Shown: positions 1-7,630 of the stretch, piece after piece | Numbering within the stretch: position 1 is the first letter of the stretch | Layout: each line of letters starts with the position of its first letter | DNA from: an uncultured Lachnobacterium sp. | GTDB taxonomy: Bacteria; Bacillota; Clostridia; Lachnospirales; Lachnospiraceae | Direction of reading: 5' to 3' | Assembly: GCA_900546625.1 (NCBI GenBank) | Contig: URDU01000002.1 | Coordinates: 1 to 64,000 of the forward strand | Length of the DNA stretch: 64,000 nt | Made by a program: the position numbers and the translations under genes | The notes under the pieces: model-generated | What the model was told of the DNA's origin: nothing | Database searches by the model: none | What the model saw: only the letters and a program-made list of their open reading frames with translations

Positions 1-2
1 CT

Positions 3-314
3 TATTATAAAGAAAAGGAAGGACGTGGTGCTATGAGTGAAGCTGTAAGAAAGTACGCAATGGAATATGCAAAAGAGTATGCAAAAGAGTATGGTGAGGA
101 ACAAAGAAGAGAAGGTATGAAGGCTGGAATTAAGACTGGCATTGAGACTGGAATTGAGACGGGCATTCAGACCGGACGACGTACAGAAATATTTTTATCG
201 GTTCAGGATGGGGACTATTCGGTGAACAGAGGAGCAGAGAAGCTTGGAATGTCACTGGATGAGTTTGAAAAATCAATGAGTGAGGCGGGCTACAGAGTGC
301 CGGAGTTGGCGTAG
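3..314 (+). CDS. C-terminal tail of an Rpn/PD-(D/E)XK nuclease-family protein (5' end outside window)
   Basis: The reading frame is open right up to the left edge: before the first ATG (position 33) it reads YYKEKEGRGA in frame. The gene therefore very likely starts outside the window, and the ATG at 33 is internal. The visible part has a charged helix rich in EYAKEY repeats, then four GI-x-TG pentapeptides in a row (roughly residues 40-57), then a short basic C-terminal domain ending at 314. This tail architecture is common after the catalytic domain of Rpn-type recombination-promoting nucleases, sometimes annotated as transposase-like PD-(D/E)XK proteins, in Lachnospiraceae. The catalytic domain itself is not visible, so the family call is inference. 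Confidence 0.55.
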   Translation, partial: YYKEKEGRGAMSEAVRKYAMEYAKEYAKEYGEEQRREGMKAGIKTGIETGIETGIQTGRRTEIFLSVQDGDYSVNRGAEKLGMSLDEFEKSMSEAGYRVPELA

Positions 315-328
315 TACGTTTATAGACA

Positions 329-745
329 ATGAAAATAGAGGCGTGTTTGATTATGGAAAATTCAAATGAAAAAGAAGACATGAGAACACTTATTATGGTA
401 TTTGTAATATGGCTTTTGTTATGGTGCGTTGATAACAGACAGTATTTTTTTGAGTATCTGCCGCATCACTCAGATTATGAGATAGTGGTAGCATATAAAG
501 CTTTTAATGGTGATATGCGTGATAATATAATCAGGGTATATGTACCGGATAGGGATAATGCTATCGGATATATAAAGGCAGACTACACAGACAAAGAAGA
601 AAAGCCTATATATGTAGGATACAGTAAGGAAAGGTCACCGCACGTTGTACGTAAAACACCGGCGCTTACAAAAGGAATGATTTTAGCGGGAGGAATCATT
701 CCGGCAGCAATAGTCCAATATTTTTTTAGAAAAAAGCATAAATAG
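329..745 (+). CDS. small membrane protein of unknown function
   Basis: I do not recognise a family. The protein is up to 138 residues. It has one strong hydrophobic segment near the N-terminus (LIMVFVIWLLLW), a polar central region of about 75 residues, and a second hydrophobic stretch near the end (GMILAGGIIPAAIVQYFF) followed by a basic RKKHK tail. This suggests two membrane passes with the central part on one side. The start is uncertain: ATG codons at 329, 353 and 380 are in frame and none has a convincing ribosome site. It lies 14 bp after the nuclease-type gene and may be co-transcribed with it. The convergent regulator gene follows 5 bp after the stop. Confidence 0.5.
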   Translation: MKIEACLIMENSNEKEDMRTLIMVFVIWLLLWCVDNRQYFFEYLPHHSDYEIVVAYKAFNGDMRDNIIRVYVPDRDNAIGYIKADYTDKEEKPIYVGYSKERSPHVVRKTPALTKGMILAGGIIPAAIVQYFFRKKHK

Positions 746-750
746 TGTCC

Positions 751-1374
751 TTAGACACGCAGGAAATTTAGAGACCCTTCAGGATTGTCAGTGCCCTTCT
801 CAAGTAGCGAGATGAGCTCTGAGATAGTCTGTTCGGTCTCTTCTTTTGTGGACGGAATCAGTGTATTGTCAAGCTTTACGACGAGCACAAGAAGCACAAT
901 CTCTGCAAGCGCATCAGGCTGTTGGCACACGATAAGTCCCTCAGCTGCTCCCTGCCTTATGATTTCACCGGTCACCGGCTTTAGCTCGGTAATCAGGTAA
1001 TTGATGTATTTGTTGTGCAAAAATGCATTCTCCTGCACACCGTTTCCGGCATCGGACTGGATTTTTAAAAAGGCGGCAGAGGAGTTGCGGCACGCCTGAA
1101 ATATCATCGCCATGCGCACAAACGGAGAGATATCGGTGCGCTTTGCAAGCTCCTTTGCAGTGGCAAGCGGCTCCTCGTAGCTTTTTGCCACAAGTGCATC
1201 AAAGATAGCCTCCTTTGATGAAAAATAATAATATATGCTACCCTTGCCTATCCCGGCTGTCTGGGCGATTTCGCTGACAGATATCTGGGATATTTTTTTG
1301 GTTTCTAAAAGGGTTCTTAGCGCTTCAAGTATCTTCTCGTATTTTTCTGAATTTGGTCTGGTGGAATGTGGCAT
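751..1374 (-). CDS. TetR/AcrR-family transcriptional regulator
   Basis: This 207-residue protein has the classic TetR layout. An N-terminal helix-turn-helix occupies about residues 10-57, with ISVSEIAQTAGIGKGSIYYYF followed by SSKEAIFDAL, and an all-helical ligand-binding domain without recognisable fold-specific motifs follows. It is transcribed away from the operon beginning at 1660, the normal arrangement for a TetR repressor controlling its neighbours. The divergent region contains palindromic repeats (see 1486 and 1588-1646) that are good operator candidates. The inducer is probably a substrate or product of the neighbouring acyl-transfer pathway, but that is inference from position. A GAGG ribosome site precedes the start on the minus strand. 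Confidence 0.88.
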   Translation of the reverse strand: MPHSTRPNSEKYEKILEALRTLLETKKISQISVSEIAQTAGIGKGSIYYYFSSKEAIFDALVAKSYEEPLATAKELAKRTDISPFVRMAMIFQACRNSSAAFLKIQSDAGNGVQENAFLHNKYINYLITELKPVTGEIIRQGAAEGLIVCQQPDALAEIVLLVLVVKLDNTLIPSTKEETEQTISELISLLEKGTDNPEGSLNFLRV

Positions 1375-1485
1375 AGTGGTTCCTCTTATATTATTTACGT
1401 CTATTTTAATATATTAGCACAATCCACGTGATTCTTCCATGAAATTTTACCGGGGTAATTAGTTTGGGGGATAATGAGTTACTGT

Positions 1486-1503
1486 TCACACCTGACAGTG
1501 TGA
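1486..1503. promoter_or_regulatory. 18-bp inverted repeat in tetR/operon divergent region
   Basis: TCACACCTGACAGTGTGA has perfect 6-bp arms (TCACAC/GTGTGA) separated by 6 bp. Its length and symmetry suit a TetR-type operator, and it lies between the regulator and the operon it faces. The rest of 1375-1659 contains no gene. Confidence 0.4.
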
Positions 1504-1587
1504 CCAGCAACGATTACAGCCCATTTAAAAATGTTTGGATAGTTTATGAAAAAATATTAGAATAGTTTGAAAGTGAAAATATTTATG

Positions 1588-1646
1588 TTGACCGCAAGTC
1601 GAAAAAGTGATACTGTAATTAAGTAACGAGTTGACCGATGGTCGAA
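1588..1646 (+). promoter_or_regulatory. operon promoter with duplicated near-palindromic operator
   Basis: A sigma-A-like promoter is visible as TTGACC (1588-1593), 17 bp, then TACTGT (1611-1616). The sequence TTGACCG-n3/4-GTCGAAAA occurs twice, at 1588-1603 over the -35 box and at 1631-1646 just downstream of the expected start site. Each copy is a near palindrome (TTGACC/GGTCGAA). A repressor bound to either copy would block transcription of the gene starting at 1660, so the divergent TetR protein is the obvious candidate. Confidence 0.5.
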
Positions 1647-1659
1647 AAGGAGAATTGAT

Positions 1660-1992
1660 ATGACTTATGCAGATATGTTTTCAAAGGTAAAGGGACTGTT
1701 TATGGATTCTGATGTGAGCGATATAAGTGAGCATCTTGCTTTTCAGTTCAATATAACAGGAGAGGCAGAGGGAATTTTCTATGCCGAGGTAAAGGATGGC
1801 GTGCTGGCAGTGGAGCCGTATGAGTATTTTGACAGGGATGCGATTTTTATATGCAGCGCTGAGACTCTTTTCAAGCTGGCAGAAGGAAAGCTTGATCCGA
1901 TTCTTGCATTTACAACAGGCAAGCTCAAGGTGGAGGGAAATATTGATAAGGCGCTTCGCCTGAAGCAGATTATAGACAGTAAGAAGGCGTAG
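1660..1992 (+). CDS. SCP2-like sterol/lipid-carrier domain protein
   Basis: This 110-residue protein matches the SCP2 sterol-transfer fold as known from small stand-alone SCP2 proteins. It has an N-terminal helix, a beta-rich middle (FQFNITGEAEGIFYAEVKDG), then the typical C-terminal segment where a helix is followed by FTTGKLKVEGNIDKALRLKQI. The GKLKVEGN-x-x-K-A stretch is the most characteristic part. Such proteins bind acyl chains or other hydrophobic ligands. It is the first gene of the operon, preceded by an AAAAGGAG ribosome site, and the next gene begins immediately after its stop. Its likely role is to present or shield a lipid substrate or product of the pathway. The ligand is not predictable from sequence. 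Confidence 0.75.
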   Translation: MTYADMFSKVKGLFMDSDVSDISEHLAFQFNITGEAEGIFYAEVKDGVLAVEPYEYFDRDAIFICSAETLFKLAEGKLDPILAFTTGKLKVEGNIDKALRLKQIIDSKKA

Positions 1993-2949
1993 GTGATTAG
2001 GATGAAGTGGGGAATAATTGCAGGTGTTTTAGGCGGTATTGCTGCAGCAGAGGCAGGCGGCAGTGCTTATTTCTACAGGAGAACCATGATGCGCTACAAT
2101 GCAAAAAAGGAGCGCACGATGAAGATGTCGGGGGTTGACTGGGAGAGCTATTACAGCTTTATGAAGCCGCGCGGAGAGTGGATGAGAGCACAGACTCATG
2201 AGGATGTGTGGATTAAGTCTGATGATGGATTACGACTGCATGCCACATATTTTCCTGGGATAGATGGCACTAATCCGGATAAAGCTGTCATATGCTTCCA
2301 CGGCTACACAAGTGAAGCCATGTCCGATTACAGCAGCATATCCAATTACTATTTAAAGAAGGGCTATAGTATGCTGCTTGTAGATGCAAGGGCGCACGGA
2401 CAAAGCGAGGGTAAATTCATAGGCTTCGGCTGCAAGGACCGCTATGATGCGCTCAAGTGGATTGACTGGATGATTAAAAAAGCAGGCAATGACATAAGGA
2501 TAGTGCTGATGGGAAATTCCATGGGAGGTGCCACGGTGCTTATGGCAAGTGGGCTTAATCTGCCAGAGCAGGTGAAGGGAATTGTGTCAGACTGTGCATT
2601 TACATCGCCTAAGGCTGTTTTTACACATGTGCTTCACAGCATGTACCATCTGCCGGCTTTTCCGATGCTTCAGATTGCAGATTTTGTGAACAGGAAAATG
2701 GCAGGATATGGGCTTGATGACTGTAATGCCGCAAAAGAGGTGCAAAAGGCGAAGAAGCCTATTTTGTTTATCCATGGTGATAAGGATACATTTGTGCCAT
2801 GCAGCATGTGTGATGAGCTTTATGCAAGCTGCGCGTCACAAAAGACAAAGCTGATAGTAAAGGGCGCCGGACACTGCGAGAGTTATTACAGAAATACGAA
2901 GGCTTTCGAGGATGCACTTGATAAATTTTTGGAAGGAGTTATGAGATGA
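1993..2949 (+). CDS. membrane-anchored alpha/beta hydrolase
   Basis: This is a 318-residue serine hydrolase of the alpha/beta fold. The N-terminus (GIIAGVLGGIAAAEAGGSAYF) looks like a signal anchor followed by basic residues. The HGYTSEA oxyanion region lies near residue 103, the nucleophile elbow GNSMGG places Ser176, the acid is Asp265 in HGDKDTFVP, and the base is His294 in GAGHCES. It resembles YfhR/BEM46-type hydrolases. A GTG start at 1993 directly follows the preceding stop, and an ATG at 2002 is an equally good alternative. Its end overlaps the next start by 4 bp, so translation is coupled. In this operon it may act as an editing thioesterase, or as an esterase or acyltransferase releasing the product. 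The substrate is unknown. Confidence 0.82.
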   Translation: MIRMKWGIIAGVLGGIAAAEAGGSAYFYRRTMMRYNAKKERTMKMSGVDWESYYSFMKPRGEWMRAQTHEDVWIKSDDGLRLHATYFPGIDGTNPDKAVICFHGYTSEAMSDYSSISNYYLKKGYSMLLVDARAHGQSEGKFIGFGCKDRYDALKWIDWMIKKAGNDIRIVLMGNSMGGATVLMASGLNLPEQVKGIVSDCAFTSPKAVFTHVLHSMYHLPAFPMLQIADFVNRKMAGYGLDDCNAAKEVQKAKKPILFIHGDKDTFVPCSMCDELYASCASQKTKLIVKGAGHCESYYRNTKAFEDALDKFLEGVMR

Positions 2950-4364
2950 TGAAGACAAGAAAGGGACACAACGTATATCCGATTACAGTTGCACAAAAAT
3001 TTCATTTGTACTACGCAAAGTACTGTCCGAATATGGCAGTACTCAATATCGGTACAAGCCTCACAATCGGCACGGAGCTTGACTGGAACGTGCTAAGGGA
3101 TTCAATCAACTACGCGTATGCCAGAAACGAGGCCATGCGTATCCGTTTTACAAGGGATAAGGATGGAGAGTGCTATCAGTATATTGCGGATGTGGATGAG
3201 GATCTTAATGAGAGAACTGTCGATTTCAGGGATTTTACTGATGTGACCATGGAGGAGGCAGAGAATGAAATGCAAGGCTGGACACAGGTGCCGTTTGAGT
3301 TTGAGGACTCTCCTATGACCAAAATCGTGATGATAAAGATGCCTGATGGCTTTAATGGAGTGTACTTTTTAGGTCATCACATGGTGGTTGATGCGCAGTC
3401 ACTTATTGCATTTTTAAAGGACATTATTGAGATATACTGCAATGCCATGTACGAGGGAGTACCTTTTCCAAAGGATATGTGCTCATATATCGAGCAGCTT
3501 AAGAAGGATCTGGCGTATGAAGCCGGAAGCAAGGCACAGCTTAGGGACAGAGAGTTCTTTGAGAAGCTTATCGGACAGTCGGAGCCAATCTACAACGGAA
3601 TCGACGGCACAGCAAAGCTTGAGACGGCAAGGAAGCTGATGCATGATGACAAGCTAAGGAGTGCATTCAATGTATCGGATGATGTCACCTCAGCGCTTGA
3701 TATCTTTCATCTGGAGGCTGAGCCGACAAAGCGTCTTATGGATTTTTGTGAGAAATATCATGTTTCGCTTGCATGTCTGCTGCTTATGGGCATCAGGACA
3801 TTTTTCCAGAAGGAAAACGGCTTTGATGATGTCTCCGTAAACAATGCCATCGCCAGACGTGCGACACTAAAGGAGAAGAGGTCAGGCGGCACACGTATTC
3901 ATTCGTTTCCGTTTAGGACGAGCTTTTCAAAGGATGTACGCTTTATCGATGCCGTGTATACCATCAGGGATAAGCAAAACGAGCTGTTTCGCCATGCAAA
4001 CTACAACCCGACAGAGTACTTTGCACTGCGTTCAAAGACATATCCGCAGCCAAAGGCAGGGCTTACCTATGAGCCGATGTCGCTTACATATCAGCCTATG
4101 ACCTTAAAGGAAAAGGGCTTAAATGACCTCGGAGATATAAAATACAAGACTAAGTGGTATCCGAACGGCATGACCACGCAGGCTATGTATCTTACGGTAA
4201 TGCACCGCCCTGAGGACAATGGACTGGATTTCAGCTTCGAGCATCAGGTTAAGGCTGTCTCAAGAAAGCAGCTTGAGTATATGTACTACTACCTGTGCAA
4301 AATCATGTTCAAGGGTGCAGAAAACCCTGAGCTTACAATAGGTGAAATCATAAAATTAGTGTAG
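2946..4364 (+). CDS. stand-alone condensation-domain (NRPS C-domain/acyltransferase) protein
   Basis: This 472-residue protein is the size of a single condensation domain. It has the diagnostic active-site motif HHMVVDAQS at residues 144-152 (family pattern HHxxxDG), preceded by the usual N-terminal half starting YPITVAQKFHLYY. Position 150 is Ala instead of the usual Gly, while the catalytic second His (145) and Asp149 are kept. C-domain proteins join an acyl or aminoacyl group carried on a phosphopantetheine arm to an amine or hydroxyl acceptor. No adenylation domain is fused. The adjoining free carrier protein and free ligase would supply the donor. It could instead be a PapA/wax-ester-like acyltransferase of the same superfamily. 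Confidence 0.78.
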   Translation: MMKTRKGHNVYPITVAQKFHLYYAKYCPNMAVLNIGTSLTIGTELDWNVLRDSINYAYARNEAMRIRFTRDKDGECYQYIADVDEDLNERTVDFRDFTDVTMEEAENEMQGWTQVPFEFEDSPMTKIVMIKMPDGFNGVYFLGHHMVVDAQSLIAFLKDIIEIYCNAMYEGVPFPKDMCSYIEQLKKDLAYEAGSKAQLRDREFFEKLIGQSEPIYNGIDGTAKLETARKLMHDDKLRSAFNVSDDVTSALDIFHLEAEPTKRLMDFCEKYHVSLACLLLMGIRTFFQKENGFDDVSVNNAIARRATLKEKRSGGTRIHSFPFRTSFSKDVRFIDAVYTIRDKQNELFRHANYNPTEYFALRSKTYPQPKAGLTYEPMSLTYQPMTLKEKGLNDLGDIKYKTKWYPNGMTTQAMYLTVMHRPEDNGLDFSFEHQVKAVSRKQLEYMYYYLCKIMFKGAENPELTIGEIIKLV

Positions 4365-4400
4365 TGGATTAGGAAACGTATTAGGTAAAAGGAGATTATT

Positions 4401-4631
4401 ATGTTTGATGAATTAGTGGAAATTATCTGTAATTATGTTGATGTTCAGCCGGCTGATGTGCACGAAGAGTCACGTTTTATGGAGGATTTGGGTTTTACGT
4501 CATTTGACTTCATGAGCATGCTCGGAGAGATTGAGGATACCTTTGATGTGGAGATTGAGCAGACAAAGGCAGCGGAAATCCGCACAGTACAGGAAGCAAT
4601 AGATTATCTTGAGACATTAAAAGACGCATAA
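4401..4631 (+). CDS. free-standing acyl/peptidyl carrier protein
   Basis: This is a 76-residue acidic carrier protein with the phosphopantetheine attachment motif DLGFTSFD, Ser34 being the modified residue. The four-helix ACP pattern is otherwise intact (FDELVEIICNYVDV at the start, AAEIRTVQEAIDYLE at the end). Its place between a condensation-domain protein and an acyl-activating ligase indicates a dedicated pathway carrier, not the fatty-acid synthase ACP. A GGAG ribosome site precedes the ATG. It must be activated by a phosphopantetheinyl transferase, and none is encoded in this window. Confidence 0.9.
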   Translation: MFDELVEIICNYVDVQPADVHEESRFMEDLGFTSFDFMSMLGEIEDTFDVEIEQTKAAEIRTVQEAIDYLETLKDA

Positions 4632-4652
4632 TGGGCGCGGATAGGAGAAAAT

Positions 4653-6167
4653 ATGTTATTTCACACAATTCCTGAAATTCTTTCATATGCAAAAGAGAAT
4701 TACGGTGCGGATGACGCGATAAGATGGAAAAAATCCAAAAATGAGATAGAGGCAAGGACCTACAGTGAGCTTAAGGATGACACAGACAGCTTTGCCAATG
4801 CCATCGAAAAGCTTGGCAAAAAGGGGCAGCATATCGCTGTAATCGGTCCATCATCATATGAGTGGATAGTGTCATATCTGGCAGTCACAGAAAGCGGAAG
4901 TGTTGCGGTTCCAATCGATGCATCGCTTCCGGCAGCGGATATATGTGAGCTTTTGGACAGAGCCGATGTGAGGATGCTTATATTTGATGAGGCACGTGCT
5001 GATGTGGCTGAGGCCGCAGCTAAAAGCTGTCATGATATAAATGTGTATGTGTCTATGAACAGTACAGAGCATTGTCCTCAGGTGCTTTCGTTTAATGGGC
5101 TTATAGATGACAACAGGGGAAGCTATGAGCCTGCTGTGGCAGAGGATGCGCTTTGCACTATCATGTTTACATCGGGAACCACCGGAAAGAGCAAGGGAGT
5201 CATGCTGACGCAGAACAACCTGGCTGAAAATGCTACCTGCCTTGATATGAAAATTGCACCGCACACGGTAATTTTGTCTGTGCTTCCGATTCATCATGCA
5301 TACTGTCTGAGCATGGATATTTTGAAGGGAATTTCACTGGGCTCTGTAATCTGCATCAATGATTCCATCATGCGCATGGCAAAAAATATACAGCTTTTTG
5401 CTCCCGATATGATTCTTATGGTGCCTCTTATGATTGAGACATTTGCCAGAAAGCTCGAGGAGGTAAGGGCAGCAGGACTTCCGGCAGAGCCGGTCCGCAA
5501 AAAGATATTTGGAGAGAGACTTAATACCATCTGCAGTGGCGGGGCATATCTGAATCCTGACTATGTTGATTTATTTGCAGAGTTTGGCATCACTATATTG
5601 CAGGGCTATGGCATGACAGAGTGCTCTCCGGTCATCAGCACCAATCTAAGCTGGGATATCCGCAAAAACTCTGTAGGCAAGCTGATGCCAAACTGTGAGG
5701 CAAAAACAGTTGACGGTGAGCTTTTAGTCCGCGGTACAAGCGTGATGCAGGGCTATTACAAGATGCCAAAGGAGACAGAGGAAACACTGTCTGACGGCTG
5801 GCTTCACACAGGCGACCTGGGCTATGTGGACGAGGATGGATATATTTATCTGACCGGAAGAAGAAAGAATCTGATTATCACCAAAAACGGTGAGAATGTG
5901 TCGCCGGAGGAGCTTGAAAACGCTCTGAGCGTGAATCATCTCATAAAGGAAATCATAGTGCGTGAGTCAGACGGCGTGATTGAGGCTGAGATTTTCCCGG
6001 ACAGCGAGTATGCTCAAAATGCCGGTATTGCCGATATAAGGTCAGCTCTGCAGGAGCTGATTGATGGATACAATGTGAAGGCACCTGCCTACAAGCGTAT
6101 CTATAGCCTTAAAGTGCGGGAAAGTGAGTTTGAAAAGACAGCTTCACGTAAGATAAAGAGAAGCTGA
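4653..6167 (+). CDS. AMP-forming acyl-CoA synthetase / acyl-ACP ligase (ANL superfamily)
   Basis: This 504-residue protein carries the ANL core motifs in order: the P-loop TSGTTGKSKG (173-182), GYGMTE near residue 320, GWLHTGDLGY, the hinge GRRKNLIITKNGENVSPEE, and the C-terminal Lys region KTASRKIKRS containing the A10 lysine. It activates a carboxylate with ATP and should load it onto the adjacent carrier protein or onto CoA. The length and the single domain argue against a multi-domain NRPS adenylation module, and the fatty-acyl-AMP-ligase type is likely. The substrate pocket cannot be read reliably by eye. It is the last gene of the operon, followed by a hairpin at 6181. Confidence 0.87.
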   Translation: MLFHTIPEILSYAKENYGADDAIRWKKSKNEIEARTYSELKDDTDSFANAIEKLGKKGQHIAVIGPSSYEWIVSYLAVTESGSVAVPIDASLPAADICELLDRADVRMLIFDEARADVAEAAAKSCHDINVYVSMNSTEHCPQVLSFNGLIDDNRGSYEPAVAEDALCTIMFTSGTTGKSKGVMLTQNNLAENATCLDMKIAPHTVILSVLPIHHAYCLSMDILKGISLGSVICINDSIMRMAKNIQLFAPDMILMVPLMIETFARKLEEVRAAGLPAEPVRKKIFGERLNTICSGGAYLNPDYVDLFAEFGITILQGYGMTECSPVISTNLSWDIRKNSVGKLMPNCEAKTVDGELLVRGTSVMQGYYKMPKETEETLSDGWLHTGDLGYVDEDGYIYLTGRRKNLIITKNGENVSPEELENALSVNHLIKEIIVRESDGVIEAEIFPDSEYAQNAGIADIRSALQELIDGYNVKAPAYKRIYSLKVRESEFEKTASRKIKRS

Positions 6168-6180
6168 TATATAAAGAGGA

Positions 6181-6207
6181 AGCCGATGCATGTGGCTTGC
6201 ATCGGCT
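6181..6207 (+). terminator. hairpin ending the acyl-transfer operon
   Basis: A perfect 10-bp stem (AGCCGATGCA / TGCATCGGCT) with a 7-nt loop begins 13 nt after the ligase stop. There is no T-run behind it, so it may stabilise or process the transcript end more than terminate by itself. The remainder of 6208-6504 holds no gene, only an AT-rich upstream region with a promoter. Confidence 0.5.
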
Positions 6208-6388
6208 ATATATGAAAAAGATTAGTATGAGTATTGCGTAATTAATATGTTTTGTTGCTTTTGTTTTGTATCTTTCGTTTATGATGTTAGTATACAAATC
6301 AATTGTGAAAACCGTGTGTTTTGAATTTCACTTTTCTGTAAACAAAATATGAACAAAATATGTGTGCCTAAGGTACTAAAAAAAACCC

Positions 6389-6417
6389 TTAGACAATATC
6401 ATGATTTTGTGTATAAT
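6389..6417 (+). promoter_or_regulatory. predicted promoter of the glycosyltransferase gene
   Basis: TTAGAC (6389-6394), 17-bp spacer, perfect TATAAT (6412-6417). It lies about 90 bp before the glycosyltransferase start in the 337-bp gap after the operon. Confidence 0.5.
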
Positions 6418-6504
6418 TATAGTATCGGTATTTGATAATGCATATAGGACAAAATTTTATGCATAATCAAACAGCGATATTATTTTTTTTACAAGGGGAA
6501 AAAG

Positions 6505-7518
6505 ATGAAATTACTAAGTTTTGCAATCCCATGCTACAATTCAAAGGACTACATGGAGCATTGTATAGAGTCTATCCTGCCGGGTGGAGATGATGTGGAG
6601 ATAATTATTGTTGACGACGGTTCAAAGGATGAGACAGCAGCGATAGCTGACAGATATGCAGCCGAATATCCTGATATAGTAAAGGCTGTACACCAGGAGA
6701 ATGGAGGACACGGACAGGCGGTAAACACAGGCCTTAAAAATGCCACGGGCAAATATTTCAAGGTTGTGGACAGTGATGACTGGGTGGATCTCGATTCATA
6801 TAAGAAGATACTGGATAAGCTCAGGGAGTTTGAGCAGGAGGATACACAGATTGATATGCTTCTTGCCAACTATGTCTATGAGAAGGAGGGCGCAAGGCGT
6901 AAAAAGGTCATGCGTCAGACCGGCTTTCCGAGAAATGAGGTATTTACCTGGAGTGACATAAAGCATATCCACAAGGGACATTACATACTGATGCATTCGG
7001 TAATATACAGGACAGAGCTTTTGCGAAGCTGTGGACTTGAGCTTCCGAAGCATACCTTTTACGTGGACAATATCTATGTATACAAGCCATTGCCGTATGT
7101 GCGCACAATGTACTATCTGGATGTGGACTTCTACAGATATTTTATCGGACGCGATGACCAGTCGGTCAATGAGCAGGTCATGATACGCCGTATCGATCAG
7201 CAGATTCGTGTAAATAAGATTATGTTTGACGATGTAAATCTGCACGAGATAAAAAATGAGATGTGCAGGAAGTATATGTACAGCTATCTGGAGATTATCA
7301 CGACCATATCTACTATTCTTGCAATTATCTCAGGCACAGATGAGAACATGGCAAAGAAGGATGAGCTGTGGGCCTACATGAAGGAGCATGATGAGCAGAC
7401 CTATAAGAAACTGCGCCATGGTGTCATGGGACAGGTAATGAACCTACCGGGCAAGGGTGGCAGGAAGGTAGCTATCGGTGCGTATAAGCTGTCGCAGAAG
7501 GTTGTTGGATTTAATTAG
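6505..7518 (+). CDS. glycosyltransferase family 2
   Basis: This 337-residue protein begins directly with the GT-A fold (LLSFAIPCYNSKDYMEHCIESIL). It has the nucleotide-binding IIIVDDGSKDETAAIADRYA segment and the metal-binding DSDDW motif near residue 91. No transmembrane segment is evident, so it should act at the cytoplasmic face using a nucleotide sugar. The acceptor (cell-surface glycan, teichoic acid or exopolysaccharide) cannot be deduced. It stands alone between its own promoter and a bidirectional terminator. An AAGGGG ribosome site precedes the ATG. Confidence 0.85.
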   Translation: MKLLSFAIPCYNSKDYMEHCIESILPGGDDVEIIIVDDGSKDETAAIADRYAAEYPDIVKAVHQENGGHGQAVNTGLKNATGKYFKVVDSDDWVDLDSYKKILDKLREFEQEDTQIDMLLANYVYEKEGARRKKVMRQTGFPRNEVFTWSDIKHIHKGHYILMHSVIYRTELLRSCGLELPKHTFYVDNIYVYKPLPYVRTMYYLDVDFYRYFIGRDDQSVNEQVMIRRIDQQIRVNKIMFDDVNLHEIKNEMCRKYMYSYLEIITTISTILAIISGTDENMAKKDELWAYMKEHDEQTYKKLRHGVMGQVMNLPGKGGRKVAIGAYKLSQKVVGFN

Positions 7519-7570
7519 ACGGATGTGAAATAAGTATTATTCAGATGAGGTATTATCATCAATTAATTAA

Positions 7571-7610
7571 AAAAACCACAGGGCATCAAAAAAGATGACC
7601 TGTGGTTTTT
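7571..7610. terminator. bidirectional terminator between glycosyltransferase and nadA
   Basis: A perfect 12-bp stem (AAAAACCACAGG / CCTGTGGTTTTT) contains an inner ATC/GAT pairing. The arms supply a T-run on both strands, so it serves the two convergent genes. Confidence 0.85.
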
Positions 7611-7630
7611 TAATATTGTAAGTAATTAAA

